From the NCBI GenBank assembly GCA_963815045.1, contig CAWFET010000002.1:372001-436000 (forward strand): a DNA stretch of 64,000 nt, read 5' to 3'. Both the position numbers and the translations under genes were made by a program. The notes beneath the pieces are model-generated. The model was not told the origin of the DNA and did no database searches. It worked only from the letters and a program-made list of their open reading frames with translations. Position 1 is the stretch's first letter, and the number at the start of each line of letters is the position of its first letter. Source of the stretch: DASUPK01 sp963815045. GTDB lineage: Bacteria > Actinomycetota > Thermoleophilia > Solirubrobacterales > 70-9. Of the stretch, positions 56,753 to 64,000 are shown piece by piece.

Positions 56753-57994
56753 TCAGGCGGGAGCGACCTGGCGCTCGCCGAGAATCTCGCCGAGCCGGCG
56801 CTCCAGGGCGACCGAGACGGCGGCGCGCACTGGACCGGGTTCGAGCCGCTCGACCAGTGCCTCGAGGAAGCCCTCGATGATCAGGCGCTTCGCCTCCTCG
56901 TCGGAGAGCCCGTGGGAGCGCAGGTAGTGGAGCTGCTCGGCGTCGATCTGGGCGACCGCGGCCGCATGGGTGCAGCGGACGTCGTTGGCCTCGATCTCGA
57001 GGCCGGGGATCGCGTCGGCGTGAGCCTGCTTCGAGAGCAGCAGGTTGCGGCTCTCCTGGAAGGCGTCGGTCTGCTGGGCGCCGGGGTCGACGCGGATCAT
57101 CCCGCGCCAGACCGCGGTCGCGGACTCCTCGAGGACGCCGCGGAAGGCGAGGTCGGAGGTGGTGTTCTCGGCGGCGTGCTCCTGTGTGGTGTCGAAGTCG
57201 AGATGCTGGGTGCCGTTGCCGGCATAGGCGCCGGTGACGCGGGCGCTCGAGCCCTGGCCGGCGAGCCTGGTCTCCATCCGGACCTTTCCGCGCGCCGAGC
57301 CGAAGCCGAGGGCGACCCAGTCGAAGTTCGCGTCGCGCTCCACCTCGGCGCGCTGTGTGCCGAAGACCCAGCCGTTCTCGCTCAACCCCTGGGCGGTGAC
57401 GTAGCGCAGGTTCGCGCCGGGGCCGACCCAGATCTCGGTGACCGTGTTGAAGAGCGAATCCGGATTGGAGTCCGTCGAGAGCCACTGCTCCCACACCTCC
57501 GCCTCGGCGCCCTCCTCGAGGACGATCAGGGTGCGGAAGGAGAGGGCGGTGGCCTCGGCGTCCTGCACCGCGGCGATCAGCGCCGGCGCCTCGAGGCGCT
57601 TGCCCCGCGGGACGTAGACCAGGGCTCCGCCTCGCCAGGCTGAGTCGTTGCGCGCGACGAACGGGTCGTCGCCCGGTGCCAGTGCTCCGAGCATCTCGCG
57701 CAGGTGAGGAAAGCGCTCGAGCGAGCTGTCCAGAGAGGCCACCAGCGGCTCGTGGGGACGCCCGTCGCCCTCGACGTCGACCGAGCCGCCCTCGAGGGTC
57801 GCGCCATCGACCTGGACGACCAGGTGGTCGGCGCCCTCGGGCGGGTTGAGGACACCGTCCGCTCGGGAGCGGGCCTCGGGGTCGCCGCCGTCGGCAGGCG
57901 CGTAGGCATCGAGGTCGAGCCCGGAGAGGTCCGTGAACTCCCAGCCGCGCGTCTTCTGCGTCGGCAGCGGCGGTGCCGCGCCGCCGTCAGCCAA
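56753..57994 (-). CDS. sufD: SUF scaffold subunit SufD
   Basis: A 413-residue SufD. The N-terminal helical part (KTRGWEFTDLSGLDLDAYAP) is followed by the beta-helix core. The family region reads VRMETRLAGQGSSARVTGAYAGNGTQHLDFDTTQEHAAENTTSDLAFRGVLEESATAVWRGMIRV, then DAFQESRNLLLSKQAHADAIPGLEIEANDVRCTHAAAVAQID, which carries the conserved Cys-Thr-His. It works with SufB and SufC to build iron-sulphur clusters. It starts at TTG 57994, overlapping the end of sufB. No sufC, sufS or sufU follows, unlike most actinobacterial operons. Confidence 0.94.
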   Translation of the reverse strand: MADGGAAPPLPTQKTRGWEFTDLSGLDLDAYAPADGGDPEARSRADGVLNPPEGADHLVVQVDGATLEGGSVDVEGDGRPHEPLVASLDSSLERFPHLREMLGALAPGDDPFVARNDSAWRGGALVYVPRGKRLEAPALIAAVQDAEATALSFRTLIVLEEGAEAEVWEQWLSTDSNPDSLFNTVTEIWVGPGANLRYVTAQGLSENGWVFGTQRAEVERDANFDWVALGFGSARGKVRMETRLAGQGSSARVTGAYAGNGTQHLDFDTTQEHAAENTTSDLAFRGVLEESATAVWRGMIRVDPGAQQTDAFQESRNLLLSKQAHADAIPGLEIEANDVRCTHAAAVAQIDAEQLHYLRSHGLSDEEAKRLIIEGFLEALVERLEPGPVRAAVSVALERRLGEILGERQVAPA

Positions 57995-59433
57995 TCGAAC
58001 CCTCCATCTGCAGCTCGATCAGGCGGTTCAGCTCGACGGCGTACTCCATGGGGAGCTCCTTGGTGATCGGCTCGATGAATCCGTTGACGATCATCTTGGA
58101 GGCCTCCTCCTCGTCGAGGCCGCGCGACTGCAGATAGAAGATCTGCTCCTCGCCGACCTTCGAGACCGTCGCCTCGTGGCCGACGTCGACATCGTCCTCG
58201 CCGATGCGGATCGTCGGGTAGGTGTCCGAGCGCGACTCCTCGTCGAGGAGCAGCGCGTCGCAGACCACCTTCGACTTCGACTCAGACGCGCCCTTGGCGA
58301 TCTCGAGCAGGCCGCGGTAGCTGGTGCGGCCCTTGTCCTTGGAGATCGACTTGGAGAAGATCGACGACGTCGTCTTCGGGGCGGCGTGGATGATCTTGCC
58401 GCCGGCGTCCTGGTGCTGGCCCTCGCCCGCGAAGGCGATCGAGAGGATCTCGCCGTGCGCCCGCTCGCCGAGCAGGTAGATCGACGGGTACTTCATGGTC
58501 AGCTTCGAGCCCAGGTTGCAGTCGACCCACTCCATCGTCGCGTCCTCGTGGGCGACCGCCCGCTTGGTGACGAGGTTGAAGACGTTCTGCGACCAGTTCT
58601 GGACGGTCGTGTAGCGGACCCGGGCGCTCTTCTTCGCCACGATTTCGACGACCGCCGAGTGCAGCGAGTCCGTCGAGTAGGTCGGTGCCGTGCAGCCCTC
58701 GATGTAGTGGACGTCGGAGCCCTCCTCGGCGATGATCAGCGTCCGCTCGAACTGGCCCATGTTCTCGGTGTTGATCCGGAAGTAGGCCTGGAGCGGCATC
58801 GCGACCTAGACGCCGGCGGGGACGTAGACGAAGGAGCCGCCCGACCAGACGGCCGAGTTGAGCGCGGCCAGCTTGTTGTCGTTGGGCGGGATGATCGTCG
58901 CCCAGTACTCGCGGACCAGGTCCTCGTGCTCGCGGAGGGCGGTGTCCATGTCGGTGAAGATCACGCCCTGCTCCTCGAGCTTCTCGTTCACCTGGTGGTA
59001 GACGACCTCCGACTCGTACTGGGCGCCGACGCCGGAGAGGAACTTGCGCTCGGCCTCGGGGATGCCGAGGCGGTCGAAGGTGTTCTTGATGTCCTCGGGG
59101 ACCTCCGACCAGTCACGGCTGTTCTTCTCCGAGGCGCGGACGAAGTAGTGGATGTCGTTGAAGTCGATCTGGTTCAGGTTGCCGCCCCACTGCGGGGTCG
59201 GGCGGGACTCGAAGTGCTCATAGGCTTTGATCCGGAAGTCCCGCATCCACTGCGGCTCGTCCTTGTACTCGGAGATCGACTCGACGACCTCGCGGGAGAG
59301 GCCTTTCGGCGACTTGTAGGCGTAGCCCGACTCGGGGTCGTGGAATCCGAACTTCTCCTTGTAGTCGGCGTTGATGCCGGCGAGCTCGCGCTCTTCCGCG
59401 GGGCGCTCGTACAGCGGTCTCGGGGGTGGCCAT
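57987..59433 (-). pseudogene. sufB: sufB, broken by in-frame TAG and a frameshift
   Basis: The frame codes for about 481 residues of SufB, the main Fe-S scaffold. Typical segments are INADYKEKFGFHDPESGYAY, WSGGSFVYVPAGV, PLQAYFRINTENMGQFERTL and HYIEGCTAPTYSTDSLHSAVVE. Two lesions are seen. At 58806-58808 an in-frame TAG interrupts GV-stop-VAMPLQAYF, where relatives read GV-K/H-V-D-I-PLQAYF. The next ATG (58799) could restart translation but has no clear ribosome site. Near the N-terminus the ATG at 59433, flush with the Rieske stop, is one base out of frame with LYERPAEERELAG after a run of five C. Both may be assembly errors, since sufB is normally essential. Confidence 0.85.
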
Positions 59434-59766
59434 CTAGGGAACCTCCAGCTTGACGGTGTCGTCCACGATCGTGACGGGGTAGGTGGTGACCGGTTGGTAG
59501 GCGGGGAGGGTCTTGGGACGACCGGACGTGAGGTCGAACAGGGACCCGTGGCGTGGGCACTCCACGGTACAGGCGCCCGCGTCGAAGCTCCCCTCCGCGA
59601 GGGGGCCGTCGTCGTGCGAGCAGCGATCCTCGATCGCATAGAGGGAGCCGTCGCAGTTGAAGACGCCGATCTTGGCGCCGTCGGGCGCGTCGACCAGCTT
59701 CATCTCTCCGCTCGGCAACTCGCTCGCGGCGCAGACGTCGATCTGTTGTTTCGTGCCTTCAGTCAC
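59434..59766 (-). CDS. Rieske [2Fe-2S] ferredoxin of the SUF cluster
   Basis: A 110-residue Rieske protein. The cluster ligands are CSHDDGPL (Cys, His) and CPRHGSLF (Cys, His). It is the ferredoxin type found with oxygenases, but in actinobacteria such a gene is often part of the SUF operon. It starts at ATG 59766 and ends flush with the sufB ATG (TAGATG), so the two are translationally coupled. It may supply electrons during cluster assembly; the exact role is not settled. Confidence 0.93.
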   Translation of the reverse strand: MTEGTKQQIDVCAASELPSGEMKLVDAPDGAKIGVFNCDGSLYAIEDRCSHDDGPLAEGSFDAGACTVECPRHGSLFDLTSGRPKTLPAYQPVTTYPVTIVDDTVKLEVP

Positions 59767-59834
59767 TTATTCCTACTCCGGAAGTCGGATTTTAGCTACG
59801 GCCGCGCACTCGGCGGCGGTAGGTTGCCCGTGCC

Positions 59835-60431
59835 TTGGCTCTCGTCCTGATCATCGTGGGGATCGTCGTATTGCTGCTCCTGGCGGCCCTGCTGCTCTAC
59901 AACCGGATGGTGTCCCGGCGGAACGCCGTGGACAACAGCTGGGCCCAGATCGAGGCCGCCCTGCAGCGCCGCCACGACCTGATCCCGAACCTGGTCGAGT
60001 CGGTCAAGGGCTACGCCGAGCACGAGAAGTCGACCTTCGAGGAGGTCACCAAGGCCCGCAGCGGCGCGGTCGCCGCCAAGGCGCCCGGCACGCAGGCCGT
60101 CGCCGAGGACATGCTGACGGCGGCCCTCGGCAGGCTGATGGTCGTCGCCGAGCAGTACCCGACGCTGCGCGCCACCGAGAACTTCCAGCAGCTCCAGCAG
60201 CAGCTGTCCGACACCGAGGACCAGATCCAGATCACCCGCCGCGTCTACAACGACACGGTTCAGACCTACAACACGATGATCCAGCAGTTCCCGGCGAGCC
60301 TCGTCGCCAACCAGTTCCACTTCGAGCCGCGACAGTTCTTCGACGCGCCGAAGGAAGACGAGGCGACACCGGAGGTGAGCTTCTCGCAGGACGGCGCGAC
60401 GGGGGCAGCGGCGGAGAAGCCGAAGTCCTGA
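59835..60431 (+). CDS. lemA: LemA-family protein
   Basis: A 198-residue LemA protein. One N-terminal helix (LVLIIVGIVVLLLLAALLLYNR) anchors a cytoplasmic or periplasmic coiled domain. The hallmark is NRMVSRRNAVDNSWAQIEAALQRRHDLIPNLVESVKGYAEHEKSTFEEV, followed by ENFQQLQQQLSDTEDQIQITRRVYNDTVQTYNTMIQQFPASLVA. It starts at TTG 59835. The C-terminal 30 residues are disordered and acidic. It lies 8 bases before the DUF2207 gene. This LemA-DUF2207 pairing is common in bacteria, and the function is unknown. Confidence 0.95.
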   Translation: MALVLIIVGIVVLLLLAALLLYNRMVSRRNAVDNSWAQIEAALQRRHDLIPNLVESVKGYAEHEKSTFEEVTKARSGAVAAKAPGTQAVAEDMLTAALGRLMVVAEQYPTLRATENFQQLQQQLSDTEDQIQITRRVYNDTVQTYNTMIQQFPASLVANQFHFEPRQFFDAPKEDEATPEVSFSQDGATGAAAEKPKS

Positions 60432-60439
60432 GCCTCGCG

Positions 60440-62260
60440 ATGCGCAGGACGTCGATCATCGTGCTGGCGGTGCTCGCCGCTCTGGTGGCGCTGCCTTCAT
60501 CCGCCCTCGGCAGCGCGGACGTCACCAACGCGAACGTCACGCTGGCCCTGGCCCGCGATTCGAGCGTGCTCGTGCGAGAGCGCCTGACGTTCGACTACCA
60601 GGGCACCTACCACGCCTCCTATCGCGACATCCCGCTGGCCAACGGGGCGACGATCGACCCGAACAGCATCAGCGTCCGCGAGGGCAACCGGATCTATGTG
60701 CCCGGCGGCTGCACGACGTTCGGCTGCACCGATCGGACCGGCCGCTTCGGCGTGACCACGACGCCGGATGGCAGCGGCGTCCGGATCGTCTGGCACCACA
60801 ACGCCAGCAACCAGCGGCGGACCTTCGTCGTCAGCTACCGCCTCGACAAGGTCGTCGACGCGTATGACGACGTCCTCGACTTCAACGCGCGGGTCTGGGG
60901 CGATCAGTGGGACTTCAGCCTGGATCACCTCACCGCCCAGCTCCGCAGCCCGCTGCTCGATCCGGCCAACAAGACGTACGCGGTCTGGGCCTCGCCGCGG
61001 TCGGTGGAGGCGAAGACGATTCGCGGCTCGGGCGTCGCAGGCCTGACGGCCTCAGACGTGCAGGCCCATCAGTACGTCGAGCTGCGGGTGACCGTGCCGC
61101 GGCCACCCGGGCTGAACGTGGACGGGGCCAAGACGCACTCCGGAAACGCGTTCCCGGGAATCTCCGCGGCCGAGCAGAAGGCGACCGACGACTTCAACAA
61201 GCCGTGGAACAAGTTCAAGCGCTTCGTCGCCCACCACGCCGAGCTGCTCGCCGCGCTGATCACCGCCTCACTGCTCCTGCTCCTGGCGCTGATGCTCTAC
61301 CTGTCCCGCGAGCACCCGACCTCGACGGGGAAGTACGTCCCCGAGCCGCCCGACGATGCCGGTCCCGCGCTGGCATACGGGCTCGCGCACGAGGGCGGGG
61401 ACTCCAACAACACGGTGCTCGCGACCCTTCTCGACCTGGTCGAGCGCGGCTACTACGACACGAAGAACGCAACGACGGACGACGAGAAGCTTGACCTGGC
61501 GATCGAGAAGTCGGCCAAGCGCCCGAAGGCCAAGCTCGAGACCTACGAACAGGACACGATCACCTTCTTCGATGAGTTGATTGGGGACGAGACGGTTGCG
61601 CTGAGCGACATGAAGGACCGGATCCCCGAGCACAGCGCCACCTGGCGATCGCGCTGGGAGAACATGACCGAATCCCTGAACAAGGCCGACTGGGGGCAGC
61701 TCACCTGGGACCGGAACCTGAACCCGCTCAGCCTGCTGGTCGCGCTGATCGGCGGCGTCCTGGTCGGCGCCATCTGCCTGATCCAGAACGACATCGAGCA
61801 TCACTGGTTCGTCGCCGCTGCGATCGGCGCCGTGGGCGTCGCGATCGTGGCGCTCTGGCCCGCCAACCGGCTGAAGCGTCTGGCGGCGGAGTACCGCGAG
61901 CGCTCGGCTCAGTGGGAGGCCTTCCAGCGCTGGACGCATGACTTCCCTCGGCTGGACGACGATCCGCCGGCGACGCTGAAGCTCTGGAAGCGGATTCTGA
62001 TCTACGGCGTCGCCTTCGGCACGGCCGACCGGATGATCAAGTCCGGCCGCATCCCGGAGCCCGTGGTTCAGAGCGCCGACGGCTCCTGGGCCGGCGGCTA
62101 CCTCACCGGCGCGTACATCGGCTCGTCCTTCGACGGCAACAGCTTCGGTTCGGGTTTCTCCTCGCAGGTCGCACCGGAGTCCTCGAGCAGCGGCGGAGGC
62201 GGAGGCTTCAGCGGCGGAGGCGGAGGCGGCTTCGGCGGTGGCGGCGGAGGCTCCTGGTAG
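60440..62260 (+). CDS. DUF2207-family membrane protein
   Basis: A 606-residue protein. The signal peptide (MRRTSIIVLAVLAALVALPSSALG) is followed by an extracytoplasmic beta domain (VRERLTFDYQGTYHASYRDIPLANG, IVWHHNASNQRRTFVVSYRL). A helix near residue 280 (LLAALITASLLLLLALMLYLS) leads to a cytoplasmic region (ALAYGLAHEGGDSNNTVLATLLDLVERGYYDTK), and two more helices follow at about 430-475. The C-terminus is a Gly/Ser-rich tail ending GGGGGGSW. The domain order is that of DUF2207. It is coupled to lemA, and the pair probably forms one membrane complex. Confidence 0.92.
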   Translation: MRRTSIIVLAVLAALVALPSSALGSADVTNANVTLALARDSSVLVRERLTFDYQGTYHASYRDIPLANGATIDPNSISVREGNRIYVPGGCTTFGCTDRTGRFGVTTTPDGSGVRIVWHHNASNQRRTFVVSYRLDKVVDAYDDVLDFNARVWGDQWDFSLDHLTAQLRSPLLDPANKTYAVWASPRSVEAKTIRGSGVAGLTASDVQAHQYVELRVTVPRPPGLNVDGAKTHSGNAFPGISAAEQKATDDFNKPWNKFKRFVAHHAELLAALITASLLLLLALMLYLSREHPTSTGKYVPEPPDDAGPALAYGLAHEGGDSNNTVLATLLDLVERGYYDTKNATTDDEKLDLAIEKSAKRPKAKLETYEQDTITFFDELIGDETVALSDMKDRIPEHSATWRSRWENMTESLNKADWGQLTWDRNLNPLSLLVALIGGVLVGAICLIQNDIEHHWFVAAAIGAVGVAIVALWPANRLKRLAAEYRERSAQWEAFQRWTHDFPRLDDDPPATLKLWKRILIYGVAFGTADRMIKSGRIPEPVVQSADGSWAGGYLTGAYIGSSFDGNSFGSGFSSQVAPESSSSGGGGGFSGGGGGGFGGGGGGSW

Positions 62261-62659
62261 CTACTCGAGGCCCGCGGCCCTCAGGGCCGCGCCGCGGTCG
62301 TAGAACTCCTGGACACGGATGCACTTGTCCTCGTCGTTGAAGCTGAAGACCTGGGCGATCATGTCGGAGATCTGGAGGCCGGTGATGTCGTTGCGCGCCC
62401 AGCGATGGGCGATGACGACGATGTGGTCACCGCCGTCGATCAGCTCCTCCGGCGCGAACTTGAGCTGTCCGACGGCGTTGCGCCAGCGGGTCCAGAACTC
62501 CTGCACTCCCTCGAGGCCCTTGTAGGTCCCCGGGAAGGGATCGCGCTCGGGAGCGATCCATTCGACCTCGGGGCTCATGTGCTCGAGCACCCAGCGCGGG
62601 TCCTCGGCGTTCCATGCCTCGAAGCCTTCCCTGACCAGATTGACGCGATCCACCGCCAT
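62261..62659 (-). CDS. SnoaL/NTF2-like protein
   Basis: A 132-residue NTF2-like protein of the SnoaL type. It reads VREGFEAWNAEDPRWVLEHMSPEVEWIAPERDPFPGTYKGLEGVQEFWTRW, then VVIAHRWARNDITG, the usual single-domain alpha+beta cone. Members include cyclases, isomerases and ligand carriers, so no reaction is assigned. It starts at ATG 62659, 14 bases after the GMC oxidoreductase stop, and is probably in one operon with it. It converges on the DUF2207 gene; the two stops abut. Confidence 0.9.
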   Translation of the reverse strand: MAVDRVNLVREGFEAWNAEDPRWVLEHMSPEVEWIAPERDPFPGTYKGLEGVQEFWTRWRNAVGQLKFAPEELIDGGDHIVVIAHRWARNDITGLQISDMIAQVFSFNDEDKCIRVQEFYDRGAALRAAGLE

Positions 62660-62673
62660 CCGACAGGCAGAAG

Positions 62674-64000
62674 CTATTCGATGCCGGCCGATGCGTAATC
62701 GGCGATCGCCATGACCGTGAGCTGCGGGTTCACCGTCACCGAGGAGGGGAAGACGCTCGCGTCGCAGACGTAGAGGTTCTCCATCCCGCGCACCCGGAAG
62801 CGCTCGTCGACGACTCCCTTCGCGGGGTTCCGGCTGACGGCGTTGCCGCCTTGTGGATGCGAGGTGTGCAGGCCGATGTCCGTGTTGTCGCGGACGACGT
62901 CGTCGAGCTCGTTGACCTGATCGAGGCTGTCGTAGGAGATGGAGCGAAAGGTCATCGGCATGACTCGCAGCGCGCCGCTGGCGAAGTGGATTCGGGCGGC
63001 GAGCTTCGTGCCCTTGAGCAGCAGGCGGAGGTCTGACTCCGCCGGCTCGTAGTCCAGCTTCATCCCCTTGCCGCGGAAGCCGGGCTTGACCGTCGCGTTC
63101 GACTGCGATCCGACCACCACCCCGATGCAGCTGAGATGCGAGTAGCGCCGCATGTTCTCGTAATGGTCCGAGAACCAGCCCGGCATGAGCAGGGCCTGGG
63201 TTCCCACGGGGTTGAACCAGGACTCGAGGATGAGCTGGTCCTCGCCGGTGGGGCGGTAGCCATGGGTGATCTGGAGGCCGTCGAAGGAGTTGAGCTCCTC
63301 CTCGAAGTCGGCGGTCAGCGGAGCGCCGACGTTGAAGGAGAGCCCGGTGCCCACGCGCGAGCCCCCGAGATTGCTGCGCTGCAGCAGCAGACTCGACGCG
63401 AGCGCTCCTCCCGCGACGACGACCGTCTTGGCTGCGACCCGCAGCGCGCGGCCGTCCGAGAGCCTGCATCGGATCTCGGTCGCTCGCTTCCCGCGGGTGC
63501 GAATCGACTCCGCCAGGCACTCGCTGAAGATCCGGACCGCGCCGGGGAAATCGCTCTGGGCCCGGGGCAGGACGTTGTCGAGCGCCGAGAGCTTCTTGCC
63601 GTAGGCACAGCCGATGTTGCAGTAGCCCGAGCCGAGGCAATCCTTGATGTTGGCGTCGACCACGCCGCCGTCGCCGTCCAGGCCGAGCGCCTCGATCCCC
63701 TCGGCCATCTTCGTCCCGCCCTTCTGAAGGCGCTTGCTGCCGTCCTGGCTGTAGACAGGCAGCCACTCGCGCAGCCGGGCGAACGACTCGTCGAAGCGCC
63801 TGGGATCGATCCCGGCGTCGAGGCCGTCGGGGTCGTTCCAGCGCTCGAGCGTCCGCGGCGGGACGTCGTAGCAGACGGCGTTGTTGATCACGGTGCTGCC
63901 GCCCACGCACTTGCCCTGCAGGACCTGGAAGCGGGTGTCGGTCGAGAGCTGGAGCCCACCGTCCGCAAACAGGTTGGAGAACTGGACACGCTCGTCCTCG
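62674..64000 (-). CDS. GMC-family FAD oxidoreductase (5' end missing)
   Basis: The window holds the last 440 or so residues of a GMC oxidoreductase; the N-terminal FAD-binding Rossmann motif lies beyond the right edge. Visible parts are the GMC signature region LQGKCVGGSTVINNAVCYD, VAGGALASSLLLQRSNLGGSRVGTGL and the C-terminal FAD/active-site block HTSHPQGGNAVSRNPAKGVVDERFRVRGMENLYVCDASVFPSSVTVNPQLTVMAIAD. The active-site His and Asn are in the expected places. It may oxidise sterols, alcohols or sugars. Two Cys-rich stretches (DCLGSGYCNIGC) near the middle are typical of the gluconate dehydrogenase/cholesterol oxidase-like branch. Confidence 0.92.
   Translation of the reverse strand, partial: EDERVQFSNLFADGGLQLSTDTRFQVLQGKCVGGSTVINNAVCYDVPPRTLERWNDPDGLDAGIDPRRFDESFARLREWLPVYSQDGSKRLQKGGTKMAEGIEALGLDGDGGVVDANIKDCLGSGYCNIGCAYGKKLSALDNVLPRAQSDFPGAVRIFSECLAESIRTRGKRATEIRCRLSDGRALRVAAKTVVVAGGALASSLLLQRSNLGGSRVGTGLSFNVGAPLTADFEEELNSFDGLQITHGYRPTGEDQLILESWFNPVGTQALLMPGWFSDHYENMRRYSHLSCIGVVVGSQSNATVKPGFRGKGMKLDYEPAESDLRLLLKGTKLAARIHFASGALRVMPMTFRSISYDSLDQVNELDDVVRDNTDIGLHTSHPQGGNAVSRNPAKGVVDERFRVRGMENLYVCDASVFPSSVTVNPQLTVMAIADYASAGIE

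Noticed and set aside
58806..58808. TAG in sufB as pyrrolysine, or as an intein boundary
   Set aside because: No Pyl genes are in the window, no inserted sequence is present, and the position is not a known Pyl site. A mutation or assembly error is simpler.

Overview
The window is GC-rich throughout. Start codons are often GTG or TTG, and neighbouring genes often share ATGA stop/start overlaps. The gene set fits a high-GC actinobacterium: a wax ester synthase/DGAT-like acyltransferase, a MarP-like membrane protease, DUF2236 and DUF2269 proteins, AddAB with iron-sulphur nuclease domains, a Rieske-SufB-SufD cluster and a PxKF surface protein. The class Thermoleophilia (Solirubrobacterales-like) is my best guess, made from gene content and protein style, not from a marker gene. 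I saw no rRNA, tRNA, CRISPR array, transposase or phage gene.

Layout. 0-9 kb: a cupin, a DUF2269 membrane protein, a large glutamate synthase (gltB, no gltD nearby), a universal stress protein, and a leftward response regulator / histidine kinase / small membrane protein operon. 9-14.7 kb: two adjacent redox cassettes (see below). 14.7-18.9 kb: a GAF-SpoIIE-HATPase phosphatase with its STAS partner, an FHA protein, an SRPBCC protein, a lipoprotein and a small membrane protein. 19-30.3 kb: a class B penicillin-binding protein, a MarP-like protease, an HxlR regulator, a gamma-glutamylcyclotransferase-like protein and addBA. 30.3-36.8 kb: a PxKF surface protein, a HAD hydrolase, FxsA, a SufT/MIP18-type protein and a heavy-metal P-type ATPase. 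36.9-40.8 kb: a third redox cassette. 41-45.5 kb: a ROK regulator and a sugar ABC transporter. 45.5-56 kb: a subtilisin, a WS/DGAT enzyme, IspH, a redoxin, a TenA/PqqC-like protein, several small membrane proteins, a cupredoxin-like protein with a polytopic partner and a DUF2236 protein. 55.5-59.8 kb: ZIP transporter, Fur-family regulator, SufD, a disrupted sufB and a Rieske ferredoxin. 59.8-64 kb: LemA, a DUF2207 protein, a SnoaL-like protein and a GMC oxidoreductase that runs off the right edge.

Main novelty. Three paralogous cassettes (9.1-12.1, 12.2-14.7 and 36.9-40.8 kb) reuse the same parts. These are a four-histidine ferric-reductase-like membrane protein (D), a small one-TM protein with a conserved tail (B), and a one-TM protein with a Ser/Gly-rich, acidic-ended tail (A). 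ApbE flavin transferase (cassettes 2 and 3), a 68-residue CxxHxxC ferredoxin (1 and 3) and a ferredoxin reductase (1) complete the set. I see no FMN_bind domain. Related sequence motifs lie about 83-105 bases upstream of the first gene of four transcription units. The simplest reading is an NAD(P)H - flavoprotein - ferredoxin - membrane haem b - flavinylated carrier pathway of a kind I do not recognise. The roles of A and B are inference.

Cautions. sufB carries an in-frame TAG and an apparent frameshift at a run of five C. The histidine kinase lacks a good start codon where ATAA stands in place of the ATGA overlap seen elsewhere. A redoxin gene has no convincing start. These may be real, but single-base assembly errors are a serious alternative. 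Intergenic stretches not listed as features showed nothing I could support.
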